Shown here: positions 13,709 to 22,279 of the stretch, in pieces
Position numbering within the stretch: the first letter of the stretch is position 1
Layout of the letters: each line of letters opens with the position of its first letter
Source: DATGIQ01 sp035295665
Lineage (GTDB): Bacteria; Planctomycetota; Planctomycetia; Gemmatales; Gemmataceae
Assembly (NCBI GenBank): GCA_035295665.1
Contig: DATGIQ010000426.1
Location: 1-27,546 of the forward strand
Direction: 5' to 3'
Length of the DNA: 27,546 nt
The notes under the pieces: model-generated
Told to the model about the DNA's origin: nothing
What the model saw: only the letters and a program-made list of their open reading frames with translations
Databases searched by the model: none
Translations under genes and position numbers: made by a program

Positions 13709-15949
13709 CTACACCGAGGCTAAATATTCTGCGGACGATACTAACGCCGCGATCACCGCTTCGTCGGAAGCTCCATTGACGAGAGACTGGGCGAAACTAT
13801 TGAGCCCCGCATTGTCGGCCGGACGCTTGAGAAACTGCTGATAGAATCCCCTGACTTGGTCGGTCTGGGCCTCCAAGCTGGTGAGAATCACGCTCGCCAC
13901 GGTCAGGGGTGAAGCCCCATTGCCCAATGCCGTGGTAAACGCGTTCAGGCCGCCGCTATCGGCCGGCCGATTAAATACCTTTTGGAATAGAAAATCGACG
14001 AATTTTTGATTGGCGGTCGTCAGGCCGGCGGTCGTGTCCTGCGCCTGGGCATCGTTGATGAATTCCTGGCTGCTGCCCAAAATGGCCTTGAGCTGTTCCA
14101 CGGAACCGCCGCTCTGGAGGAACTGCACGAAATTGCCCAGGCCCGTGGGATCGGCCGGACGGCCCAGGATTTGTTGATAGGCGGCGTTCACTTCCACAAC
14201 CCGGTACTCCAGGCTGCTCTCGATTCCCTGCACGACTTGTGTCCGATTCATGGTGCCGGCGTCGAGTACTCCGCCCCAGAATTGCAGACCCGAAGCATCG
14301 ACGATGCGGTGGAGCAGATCGAGGTAGACCTGGGCCACGAAGCGATGGTTTTGATCGCCAGCCGAAACGTGGGCCGTGTTGTTGATGGACAGCGTCGGTT
14401 GGCTGCCATTCAATCCCGGGCCGCCGCCAAAGTCCGCGATATCGACATCAATCGTGAAGTTGACGGGAACGGCATACGTATTTGTGCCACTGACATCGAA
14501 GCCGCCCTGGGCGTTCTTCGTGATCGTGCCGTTGGAGAAATGGCCATCGCCCCAGTTAATGGTAGCCGTGAAATCATTGGCGTTGCCGTTGGGGTCCGAA
14601 TCCGAAAACGTGGCCACCACGCCCGTGAAGGGCGTGGCCACGGTCGGGATGACGGCGGCCTGGGCGTTGAGTGTGCCCTGGGCTCCGGAAACGATTGGGA
14701 AACCGTTGGCGGCCGGCTGCGGCTCGGCATAAACGAAATCATCGGTGGCGACCAGATTGTTGGTGGTCGAATTGGCGCCGCCTGGAGTAACTGTTGTGCC
14801 ATCAAACCGGAAGATCACTCCTTGGCCCAGCGTCAGCAGCACATTGGTCACGATCGCGTTGTTGAACAGCTCGCCAGCGAAGACGGCTGCGCCAGCCGAG
14901 CCATTGGTCGGGACGTTTAACGTATCGAGGAGCGTACTGCCGTGGAAATATTGAATGGTGGTACCGGGCTGCTGCACGTTGAGGAAGATGGCCCCGAAGC
15001 CGCGCGACACGGCCGAGACGGGTGGCGTGGTCGGCGAAGCAGGCACGACAAACTTGAAATCGATGCCGTTGTCGTTGAACATCGCAAACGTGTTGGGGGC
15101 GCTGAAGGCCGGGAAGAGGACAGGATTCGGATTGCCCACGCTCGGGTTCACATCCCCGAAGCCGTCGTTGCTGACCGCGTAGACGGCCCCGAAGAAGACG
15201 CCCTGGTTCTGGAAGCGGTTCAGGGGAATTCCGACCGTGTGGCCGGGCGTGATGACGACTGTGCTGTTGGTCCCGGCCACCGCATCGGAGCCATCGACCT
15301 TGACGCCGTCCCAGGTAATGGTGCGGAAGCCGGTCGGCTGGGGCGCCGTGAGCGTGTTCTTGCTCCCGCCGACGGCGGCTTCGAAATTCGTCAGTGCGGC
15401 CGTTCCGCCGGTAAACACGGTGGGGGTGCCGGCCGTGATCGGATTGCCGGGAGCAAGTGCCGCATCGAGCACAAAGGCCTGGCTCGTTCCCGTGCCGGTC
15501 AGACCTGAGGAAACTTTTTCTGTCACCGTGATCGTGACCGTGAAGGCGAAGGGAGGGACCGTGGAGCCAGACTCCTCGGGGAATGTATGGTTGTCCGTGA
15601 TCGTAAATGTGCCGGCCGAGCCCGCGACCAGCAGGTTGCTGTCGAATATGCTACCGTTCGGCGCCGGGTTGATGGTGGTCACGGGGGACGTACCGTCGCC
15701 GTAGTTGATCGTGACGTTGAACTGGCCGGCCGTCAGGCTGGTGGCGGAATCGGTGAACGTCGCCACCTGAAGCCCCAGATTCGGTTGGCCCTCGAACACA
15801 TTCGAGATGGCAGAAGCACTGACCGCGACCGACGGGACCGTACGGTCTTCCAGAATTTCCAGCCGCAGACTTCGGATCCGAAGCCCGCGGCCGTGCGGAG
15901 AAGAGGGGGTCCGCTTGCTTGTCCCGCCACACCACACGGATTGAAACAT
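13709..15949 (-). CDS. Large secreted protein with LEDR-type leader and four DUF4214-type repeats
   Basis: The 746-residue protein starts at an ATG with AGGAG eight bases upstream. The leader is basic and contains 'LRLEILEDRTVPS' (about 29-41), the planctomycete LEDR-type export motif. Next comes a beta-rich region with PKD- or Ig-like traits ('FNVTINYGDGTSPVTT', and later 'FTATINWGDGHFSNGTI'). The last 213 residues hold four copies of a 'RPADxxGLxxF' helical repeat: LHRIVDASGLQFW, LGRPADPTGLGNF, FNRPADSGGLNAF and LKRPADNAGLNSF. This pattern is typical of DUF4214, found on surface and S-layer-associated proteins. It is probably exported and cell-surface bound. Its middle segment ('IQYFHGSTLLDTLNVP') I cannot assign. 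It shares the leader type with the protein at 5304-8564. Confidence 0.85.
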   Translation of the reverse strand: MFQSVWCGGTSKRTPSSPHGRGLRIRSLRLEILEDRTVPSVAVSASAISNVFEGQPNLGLQVATFTDSATSLTAGQFNVTINYGDGTSPVTTINPAPNGSIFDSNLLVAGSAGTFTITDNHTFPEESGSTVPPFAFTVTITVTEKVSSGLTGTGTSQAFVLDAALAPGNPITAGTPTVFTGGTAALTNFEAAVGGSKNTLTAPQPTGFRTITWDGVKVDGSDAVAGTNSTVVITPGHTVGIPLNRFQNQGVFFGAVYAVSNDGFGDVNPSVGNPNPVLFPAFSAPNTFAMFNDNGIDFKFVVPASPTTPPVSAVSRGFGAIFLNVQQPGTTIQYFHGSTLLDTLNVPTNGSAGAAVFAGELFNNAIVTNVLLTLGQGVIFRFDGTTVTPGGANSTTNNLVATDDFVYAEPQPAANGFPIVSGAQGTLNAQAAVIPTVATPFTGVVATFSDSDPNGNANDFTATINWGDGHFSNGTITKNAQGGFDVSGTNTYAVPVNFTIDVDIADFGGGPGLNGSQPTLSINNTAHVSAGDQNHRFVAQVYLDLLHRIVDASGLQFWGGVLDAGTMNRTQVVQGIESSLEYRVVEVNAAYQQILGRPADPTGLGNFVQFLQSGGSVEQLKAILGSSQEFINDAQAQDTTAGLTTANQKFVDFLFQKVFNRPADSGGLNAFTTALGNGASPLTVASVILTSLEAQTDQVRGFYQQFLKRPADNAGLNSFAQSLVNGASDEAVIAALVSSAEYLASV

Positions 15950-16075
15950 GCTCCAACTCCTTTGTCAGAACGACAGGGGAACGGAAGGGAAAGAGAAGGT
16001 GTATCCGCCGCCGTCTCCGTTGGCCAGCATGCGATCGCCCAGCGTATCGCTGAACGGATTGAAGATTTTCAATCT

Positions 16076-17737
16076 CTAGTTTTCAACTTTCTTCTTCTGA
16101 AGTAATCCGCGTCCCTTCATCCACCCCGCCAGCCGTTCGGACCACGATGACAGGATTGGATCATTCGGAGCCAGGCCCACCCCGTGCGGGCCCTTTTCGT
16201 AAATGTGCAGTTCGGCCGGCACGCCCGCTTTGCGGAGAGCCAAGTAAAACAACACGCTGTTTTCCGGCACGACGCCTTTGTCGGCATCGGTATGGAAAAG
16301 AAACGTGGGCGGCGTTCGCGGATTGACCTGTTTCTCGTTGGAGAGGCTTTCGACGAGCTTGGGATCGGGCTCCGCCCCCAGCAAGTTGCGGCGGGAACCG
16401 CGGTGTACACTCGGTTCGGCCAAAGTGATGACGGGATAGGCCAGGATCAGGAAATCGGGCCGGCAGCTCACGCGCTGCACCGGATCCTCCGCTTCGGGCT
16501 TGCCCTCGTCGAAATGCGTGCCAGCCGTGGATGCCAGATGGCCTCCGGCGGAAAAGCCCCAGATCCCGATGCGGCCCGGATCGATGTGCCACGCCTTGGC
16601 GTTGGCCCGCACCGTGCGGAGGGCCTGCTGAGCATCCTGAAGCGGGGCGGGATGGTGATACCGCGGGGCGATGCGATATTTGAGGACGACGGCAGCCACT
16701 CCCAGGGAGTTGAGCCAGCGTGCCACCTGACGGCCTTCGTGGTCGTCGGCCAGGGCTCCGTAGCCACCGCCGGGGCAGACGACCACGGCGGTTCCGGTAG
16801 CCGTTTCCGGGGATGGAAGATAGCGTGTCAGCGTCGGCCGATCCGCGGGTTCTTGGCCGACAGCCCCCGGAGCGCCCTGGGGCCAAAGCAGTTCCTCCGC
16901 CCACAACCAGCGCAGGGAGTCCGGCAAAATGGCCCCGCCGTGCTTACCGTTATGTCCACCATCGCCGTAGACGAACTGGTAATCGTACTTGGCAAATTCC
17001 AGGGCCGAGGCCATCTGCTGATTGGCCAAAGGCCAATTGCCGAACTGGTTGTTCAAGTCGCCCGAGCCATCCTGAAGGAAGACACGGATCGGTTTACGGG
17101 GCGTCTTGCGGATCTTTCCTGGATACACATCGCCACCGCGGATATTGGTAAAACTGCCGACGTGGCTCAGGACCTTGCTGAACAGGTCCGGCCGCTCCCA
17201 GGCCACCGTGAAGGCACAGATCCCCCCCGAGCTGATGCCGCCGATGGCCCGGCCGACGGGGTCTTGCCGCAGATGGTACTGTTTGCCGACCTCCGCCAGG
17301 ATCTCCGTCTCCAGAAAACGGGCATACCGATCCGAAAGGGTATCATATTCGAGGCTCCGCTCGCGCGGTTCGTTGGTGGTGTTGCTGCCCGGATTGATGA
17401 AGATGCCAATGGTGACCGGCATTTCCTTTTTGTAAATGAGGTTGTCGAAAACCGTCGGCACACGAAAATTCCCTTGAGGATCGACGTAGCCCTTGCCGTC
17501 CTGGAAGACCATGACGCATGCCGGTTGCTTGGGATCATACTGGGCCGGCACATAGATCCAGTAATCGCGGGGCGGTCCTGGGTAGATGGTGCTGGTCCAG
17601 GTCCCTTTGGTGACTTGGCCCTTGGGTACGTTGGCGTGTTCCTGCGAGTCGGGACCGAACTGGTAGTCATCCGCCGCACGGGTAGCGACCGGAACCAGCA
17701 GCCAGACTAGTGCCACCGTGAGAAGCCGCGACAACAT
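16076..17737 (-). CDS. Secreted two-domain esterase (Fes/esterase D-like plus acetyl-xylan-esterase-like)
   Basis: The protein has 553 residues from ATG 17737, which has GAGGAG upstream. The frame is open 53 codons further, but that extension lacks a start signal and would put the signal peptide inside the protein. The signal peptide is MLSRLLTVALVWLLVPVATRA. The first alpha/beta-hydrolase domain (about 35-285) resembles enterochelin esterase / esterase D, with 'GGISSGG' (Ser169 as likely nucleophile) and 'GDGGHNGKHGG' (His262). The second (about 300-545) resembles BD-FAE / lipase-esterase enzymes: 'CPGGGYGALADDHEG', 'GIWGFSAGGHLAS' (Ser396), 'FHTDADKGVV' (Asp484 or Asp486) and 'KGPHGVG' (His518). 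Both triads look complete. Such pairs probably remove acyl or feruloyl groups from plant or algal polysaccharides outside the cytoplasm; the substrate is inferred. Confidence 0.85.
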   Translation of the reverse strand: MLSRLLTVALVWLLVPVATRAADDYQFGPDSQEHANVPKGQVTKGTWTSTIYPGPPRDYWIYVPAQYDPKQPACVMVFQDGKGYVDPQGNFRVPTVFDNLIYKKEMPVTIGIFINPGSNTTNEPRERSLEYDTLSDRYARFLETEILAEVGKQYHLRQDPVGRAIGGISSGGICAFTVAWERPDLFSKVLSHVGSFTNIRGGDVYPGKIRKTPRKPIRVFLQDGSGDLNNQFGNWPLANQQMASALEFAKYDYQFVYGDGGHNGKHGGAILPDSLRWLWAEELLWPQGAPGAVGQEPADRPTLTRYLPSPETATGTAVVVCPGGGYGALADDHEGRQVARWLNSLGVAAVVLKYRIAPRYHHPAPLQDAQQALRTVRANAKAWHIDPGRIGIWGFSAGGHLASTAGTHFDEGKPEAEDPVQRVSCRPDFLILAYPVITLAEPSVHRGSRRNLLGAEPDPKLVESLSNEKQVNPRTPPTFLFHTDADKGVVPENSVLFYLALRKAGVPAELHIYEKGPHGVGLAPNDPILSSWSERLAGWMKGRGLLQKKKVEN

Positions 17738-17858
17738 GGGTGAAACTCCTCGGAAGATCGAAGCTTGCGAAACGGAAGGTGATGAAGCTGTGATACGCCC
17801 ATGAGCGAGCGGCGGCAAGCAAGCTCCGCACGGACCGCGGCAGCGTCCCGACCCCGCC

Positions 17859-17887
17859 TTGACCGAAAAGATTAAAAGCCCTACCAT
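17859..17887 (+). promoter_or_regulatory. Promoter candidate for the GT39-like gene
   Basis: TTGACC (17859-17864) and TACCAT (17882-17887) are separated by 17 bases in the divergent spacer. The -35 matches at five positions and the -10 at four. Transcription would start near 17894, about 80 bases before ATG 17977. Confidence 0.4.
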
Positions 17888-17976
17888 CGGCCCCATTGGC
17901 AGTCCATCACCGGCAGCGACTTGTTGACACCGGGAAGGATGAGGCGAACGCCAAGGACAGGGAAGCGGGGTAATTC

Positions 17977-19608
17977 ATGGAAGGGCCCGCGGCGAGCCCA
18001 CCAGCAAGGAAGCAAACGCTCAAGACCGGAGCGACGATCCGGCTCGAGATTCCACCGGAGACCAATTCGGCAACCCAGTCCGCAGAGCCAGGCCCCGCCT
18101 TACGATGGGAGTTGGCCCTGCTAGCCGTGCTGCTGCTCTTGGCGGCGAGTAGCCGGGCCTGGCTGCTTGGCCATACCGAAGTGGCCGCACGGGACAGCGT
18201 CGGGTTCATTCGTTACGCCTTGGAGCTGGAGCGCGACCCCTGGAAGGAAGTGCTGCGGCGCAACTTACAGCATCCGGGCTATCCCATCGTGCTCTTGACC
18301 GTCTCCTGGCCGGTGCGATATTTCCTGGGGGGCACCAACGCGGTTTCCATGCAACTGAGTGCTCAGTTGGCGAGTGCACTGGCGGGGGTGCTCCTGGTCA
18401 TTCCGATGTACTTCCTGGGCCGTGACCTCTTCGGCCGACGCGTTGGCTTCTGGGGGACCGCTCTGTTCCAGTGCCTGCCGGTCAGTGCCCGCGTGATGTC
18501 CGATGCGCTGTCGGAGGCGACCTTTTTGCTCTTCACGGCCACCGCGCTACTGTTGGCGGTGCGCGCCCTGCGCAGCTATTCAGTAACTGGCTTTGCCTTG
18601 TGCGGGCTCTTCAGTGGATTGGCCTATTGGACACGTCCGGAAGGGGCATTGATTGCGGTTGCTGCCGGCCTGGTGCTCGTGGCGATGCCGTTCGTTGCCG
18701 CCGGACCGCAACTGTGGCGGCGCGTGCTGGGCTGTGGCATCGCTTTGCTGCTCGTCGCCACAGTCGTCAGCAGCCCTTATGCACTGATTACCGGCCGGCT
18801 CACCAATAAACCGACGCCACGAAAACTGTGGGAGACGGCCGTCTCTGCGGAACGGAGCCAGAATCCCGGCCCGCTCACCGCATCAGTCCTGGCCAGTTAT
18901 GCTCCGGAAAATCTCCAGGATCGCCATTGGTGGGGGCTGTATGCGATCGCTACCGAAGTGATCAAGGACTTCCAATATCTTTCGGTGCTCCCCTTGCTGC
19001 TCGGGATGTGGTGGTTTCGAAACCGGCTGAAAAGCGGCGGCGGCATCTGGGTGCTCCTGGTCTTGTGCGCGCTTCACTTTTTAATCCTGTGGCGACTGGC
19101 GGTCGTCGTGGGATACGTTTCCGACCGGCACGTCTTGGTGCTCGTCCTGTGTGGTGTCTACCTGGTTGCCGGCGGTGTATTGGCCATCAGCGAATGCATC
19201 ACGCTGATGGATCGCCGCAGGCTGTCGTTGATGCTGTTTCTCGTCTTGATTGGTCTGGGGTTGGTGGAAGCCCTCAAGCCCTTGCACGCCAATCGCATCG
19301 GGCATCGCCAGGCTGGGCTCTGGCTGGCGGAACATACCGAGTTGGCCGACCCCATCGTCGATCCGTTCTGTTGGGCGCACTACTACGCCGGCCGGGTTTT
19401 CTGGGAAGGGCGCACGCCGCCCGCGCCCCCCGGCTACGTACCGACGCAATATGTCGTCCTTGAACGGAGCCCCAGCAGCGATCACTCCCGTCTGCCGACG
19501 ATTGATCACGCCAAAGCACTGGCCGCACGTGGCCGGCTCATCTACCGTTGGCCAGTCGAAAAGACCGAGGCCGAAGCCAAGATCCTTGTCTTCGCAGTGC
19601 GGCCGTAG
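17977..19608 (+). CDS. GT39/PMT-like polytopic membrane glycosyltransferase
   Basis: The 543-residue protein has a 40-residue polar N-terminus, about ten hydrophobic helices (from 44 to about 440) and a soluble C-terminal part. Hallmarks of the GT-C fold of ArnT/PMT relatives are an acidic residue in the first periplasmic loop ('AARDSVGFIRYA', Asp73), then 'LQHPGYPIVLL' (98-106), and 'GLAYWTRPEGALI' in a later helix region. Relatives transfer a sugar from a polyprenyl-phosphate carrier to a lipid, glycan or protein on the outer side of the membrane. The acceptor is unknown. The gene is divergent from the esterase, has a promoter-like sequence at 17859-17887 and a GGGG run before its ATG. The C-terminal segment ('AGLWLAEHTELADPIVDPFCWAHYYAGR') resembles periplasmic tails of planctomycete GT39 proteins. 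Nothing around it looks like a full glycan operon. Confidence 0.82.
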   Translation: MEGPAASPPARKQTLKTGATIRLEIPPETNSATQSAEPGPALRWELALLAVLLLLAASSRAWLLGHTEVAARDSVGFIRYALELERDPWKEVLRRNLQHPGYPIVLLTVSWPVRYFLGGTNAVSMQLSAQLASALAGVLLVIPMYFLGRDLFGRRVGFWGTALFQCLPVSARVMSDALSEATFLLFTATALLLAVRALRSYSVTGFALCGLFSGLAYWTRPEGALIAVAAGLVLVAMPFVAAGPQLWRRVLGCGIALLLVATVVSSPYALITGRLTNKPTPRKLWETAVSAERSQNPGPLTASVLASYAPENLQDRHWWGLYAIATEVIKDFQYLSVLPLLLGMWWFRNRLKSGGGIWVLLVLCALHFLILWRLAVVVGYVSDRHVLVLVLCGVYLVAGGVLAISECITLMDRRRLSLMLFLVLIGLGLVEALKPLHANRIGHRQAGLWLAEHTELADPIVDPFCWAHYYAGRVFWEGRTPPAPPGYVPTQYVVLERSPSSDHSRLPTIDHAKALAARGRLIYRWPVEKTEAEAKILVFAVRP

Positions 19609-19777
19609 GAGCCACTTACCGCAAACAGCGACGGCGTTCCGGATAAAGCCCTCGTGGCGCAAGGTTTCCACCTGCTTGCGGCGCTCTTCCCACGTTGACA
19701 TACTCGACTCCCGTAGTCGACAGACCCTACAAACATTCATCCAGATCCTGTGGAAGCGACTGGCTAGGGGAAATCCG

Positions 19778-20212
19778 ATGTGCCGCCTCCGTGAGTTCAC
19801 GCGTCCAGTTTCACCATTCTCTGCGTGCCGTTATGTTCCCCGGATCGAACCGCAGGGCCTCCCCAGCAATGCCTCCTACCGGGTCAGCTACACCCTCGAT
19901 GGCATCACTTTGGGAACACCTTTACTGAACTTGGGGGCTAGTTCCAACGCTACCCAGAATTGGTTCGTCTATCGGGGCGGCTGGTTTGCTTCGCCCCGTA
20001 CGCACAACGTCGCCGTTTCCATCGACCCAACATGCTACGAAACAACTATCCAAACCTTCAGCTTCACGCCCGCGCCGGCCTCGAGTTCGGCGGCACGGTC
20101 GCCGCCGGCCCCGTTTTGCCCCACGGAAAATGACGGGAATCCTTTCGAACGTAAAATAAGAAAGAGGGGATTTCATTCGGTTTCTTCCGATCCATTCGCG
20201 ATGCGCCCTTGA
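19778..20212 (+). pseudogene. Remnant of a CARDB-like extracellular domain
   Basis: This lies in the 622-base gap between the GT39-like and TPR genes. The plus frame that includes 19859-20095 encodes 'SNASYRVSYTLDGITLG', 'NWFVYRGGWFASPRTHNVAVSIDP' and 'TIQTFSFTPAPA'. The order (strand, TLDG, a tryptophan-rich stretch, 'G/RTH.V.V.ID', strand) matches CARDB-like modules of large planctomycete secreted proteins. The acidic 'E.NN' after the VDP strand is degraded to 'TCYETTIQ'. The first local ATG is 19778, behind GGGGA; there is no signal peptide, and what follows ('RSPPAPFCPTENDGNPF') looks unrelated. A broken fragment is the simplest reading, but a short intact gene of 144 residues cannot be excluded. 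The remaining gap, 19609-19777, holds nothing I can support. Confidence 0.5.
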
Positions 20213-20230
20213 TCGCAAGGAGCAACCCAC

Positions 20231-22201
20231 ATGGCCAGAAAGAAAAAGGACCGCCGTTCTCAGAAGCAGCCCAGCGGTACCCTCCCTCGACGAATCACGG
20301 AGCGTCTCCACGATGCGGCCCAGCTTGTGTCAGCAGGACAACTTGGCCGGGCACGCGATGTTCTAGAAGAGCTGGAGCGGCGCTACCCCAACCATCAGGA
20401 CATCCTCCTTCTTCTGGCCAACGTTTACCACGACGCCAAGGATTCCGCGGCCTATCAAGCGGCCTGCGAGCGATTGGTGGCCATCAAGCCCAGCGCCGGC
20501 TTCACGTTGATGTTGGCCGGAGCCTATTTGATGAACCTGATGCCCCTCCTGGCGCTGCGCACGTTTCACCGCTTCTTGGACCGCTGGCCTGACCATCCGC
20601 GCGCCGACGAAACGCGGAAAACTGTGGCCGACTTGCAAAGTAACCTCGATGCGCATCTGGCGGGATTGCAGATGACCGGTCCGGACGCGATGGAAGTGGC
20701 GACGTTACACGAGGAAGTACAATCTCTACTGGGACAGGCGAAATACTCGGAGGCCCGGCGAACAGCGGAAGAGGTGCTGCGACGCCGGCCCAACTTCCTG
20801 GCGGCGCTGAATAACATCAGCCAGGCTTACGCTGCTGAAGGACAGATGGAGCAGGCCATCGCAACAGCTCACCGCACCCTGGAGAGCGATGCCGAAAATG
20901 TCCACGCCCTGTCCAACCTCACCCGTTTCCTTTACCTCAGCGGCCGGACAGAGGAAGCAAAGGCCTACGCGGATCGGCTCAAGGCCTCTCCCCCAAAGGG
21001 TTTTGATGTGTGGACAAAAAAGGCGGAGGCATTCAGTTACCTGGGAGACGACCAAGCCGTGGTCGATGTCCTTCAAGCGTTCGAGCACTTTGCGGATGCG
21101 GACCGACAGCCAGCGTCTCCATTTTTCCTCCATCTGGCCGCGGTCGCCAACTTCCGGTTGGGCCATGAGGAGGAGGCCCGGCGGCGCTGGAAGGAGGCGC
21201 TGCAACTTCAGCCCGGATTTGCTCCAGCGCGCGCCAACCTGGATGACCTGCGCAAACCCGCGGGCGAACGGCATGCGCCCTGGCCTTTTCCCTTCAACCA
21301 CTGGGTGACGGAGAAATTTCTGAACGAAATGATCGCTCATTACAGCCCAGCCCGTTCTGCCGCCCTGAAGCAGCCAGACAGGCCACAGACGGCCATCTTT
21401 CTGCGGAATCATCCGGAACTGGGCACGCTCCTGCCCGCCCTCCTTGACCGGGGCGACCCATCCGGACGGGAGTTCGGCTTCCGGACCGCTGCGATGGTCA
21501 AGACACCCGAGATGCTGGCGATGTTGCGCGACTTTGCCCTCAGTCAGCACGGGCCCGATAGCCTCCGTAGCGAAGCTGCCCAGGCCGCCGTTGAAGCCGG
21601 ACTCCTACCCCCAGGCCCTGTTCGCCTGTGGATCCAAGGCGAATGGCGCGAGATCCTCCTGTTCGGCTGGGAGGTATCCGGCGAACCGTTCAACCGTCAT
21701 CATCACAGCCTGCAGGTTCAGGAATTACTGGCCGAAGCTTTCGAGGCATTGCACGAGGGCAAGGCGGAACATTCGGAAGCTTTGTACAAACAAGCCCTGA
21801 AGCTGGAACCGGATTCACCCGACCTGCTGAACAATCTGGCCGCGGCGTACCAATCCCAAGGCCGGCATACGGAAGCGGAGGCTCTCGTCCGCCAAATCCA
21901 CGAGCGCTTCCCCGATTACTTGTTTGGCCGCGTCGGGATGGCCAAGTTTTGCATCCGGGATGGTCGGTTCGCCGAGGCCAAGAAGCTGCTGGATCCGCTC
22001 CTGAGTCAGCGATGCTTCCACACCAGCGAGTTTGCAGCACTCGCCGCCGCGGAAATCGATTACTGGCTGGCCCAGAAGAACAAGGACGCAGCTCGCCCTT
22101 GGCTCGAGGTATGGGAAAGGACGGTGCCAGACTCACCCATGCTCGCAGTCTATCGCGAGAAGTTTCGTCCCCGCCGCTGGCGCGATTCGCTGCCGTGGTA
22201 A
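20231..22201 (+). CDS. Large soluble TPR-repeat protein
   Basis: The 656-residue protein starts at an ATG with AAGGAG eight bases upstream. The N-terminus is strongly basic (MARKKKDRRSQK), with no signal peptide or membrane helix, so it is probably cytoplasmic. TPR-type helix pairs run at about 22-140 ('AAQLVSAGQLGRARDVLEELERRYPNH') and 165-340 ('ALNNISQAYAAEGQMEQAIATA'). A distinct middle module (about 350-480, 'HAPWPFPFNHWVTEKFLNEMI') has helical, HEAT-like character. A second TPR block covers about 485-640 ('LLNNLAAAYQSQGRHTEAEALVRQI'). TPR arrays form protein-binding scaffolds; no enzymatic domain is visible. It stands alone on this strand and ends at the palindromic repeat shared with the convergent MmgE/PrpD gene. 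I cannot name a partner. Confidence 0.85.
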   Translation: MARKKKDRRSQKQPSGTLPRRITERLHDAAQLVSAGQLGRARDVLEELERRYPNHQDILLLLANVYHDAKDSAAYQAACERLVAIKPSAGFTLMLAGAYLMNLMPLLALRTFHRFLDRWPDHPRADETRKTVADLQSNLDAHLAGLQMTGPDAMEVATLHEEVQSLLGQAKYSEARRTAEEVLRRRPNFLAALNNISQAYAAEGQMEQAIATAHRTLESDAENVHALSNLTRFLYLSGRTEEAKAYADRLKASPPKGFDVWTKKAEAFSYLGDDQAVVDVLQAFEHFADADRQPASPFFLHLAAVANFRLGHEEEARRRWKEALQLQPGFAPARANLDDLRKPAGERHAPWPFPFNHWVTEKFLNEMIAHYSPARSAALKQPDRPQTAIFLRNHPELGTLLPALLDRGDPSGREFGFRTAAMVKTPEMLAMLRDFALSQHGPDSLRSEAAQAAVEAGLLPPGPVRLWIQGEWREILLFGWEVSGEPFNRHHHSLQVQELLAEAFEALHEGKAEHSEALYKQALKLEPDSPDLLNNLAAAYQSQGRHTEAEALVRQIHERFPDYLFGRVGMAKFCIRDGRFAEAKKLLDPLLSQRCFHTSEFAALAAAEIDYWLAQKNKDAARPWLEVWERTVPDSPMLAVYREKFRPRRWRDSLPW

Positions 22202-22221
22202 TCGTGCGCCTCCGGGACACC

Positions 22222-22279
22222 AGCCTGAAGCGCAAGCAAAAGAAGGAGTTATGCCGTCCCTCCGCTTGCGCTTCAAGCT
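22222..22279. repeat. Second member of the AAGCCTGAAGCGC palindromic repeat family
   Basis: Arms 22222-22237 (AGCCTGAAGCGCAAGC) and 22264-22279 pair at 15 of 16 positions around a 26-base loop. The sequence is close to the palindrome at 8590-8647. It again lies between convergent genes, just after the TPR gene. Its right arm overlaps the end of the MmgE/PrpD gene and provides that gene's TGA stop (22273-22275). Confidence 0.7.

Noticed and set aside
16184..17710. Very long plus-strand ORF opposite the esterase gene
   Set aside because: It is the antisense shadow of a gene with a clear signal peptide and two catalytic domains, and it shows no domain of its own.
17738..17896. N-terminal extension of the esterase
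   Set aside because: It would bury the signal peptide at residue 54 and has no ribosome binding site, while ATG 17737 has GAGGAG.
19081..19800. Minus-strand ORF opposite the GT39-like gene, including a start 'MSTWEERRKQVETL' near 19701
   Set aside because: The N-terminal piece looks protein-like, but the frame then runs antisense to a well-supported gene. It could be a tiny gene remnant; evidence is too thin.
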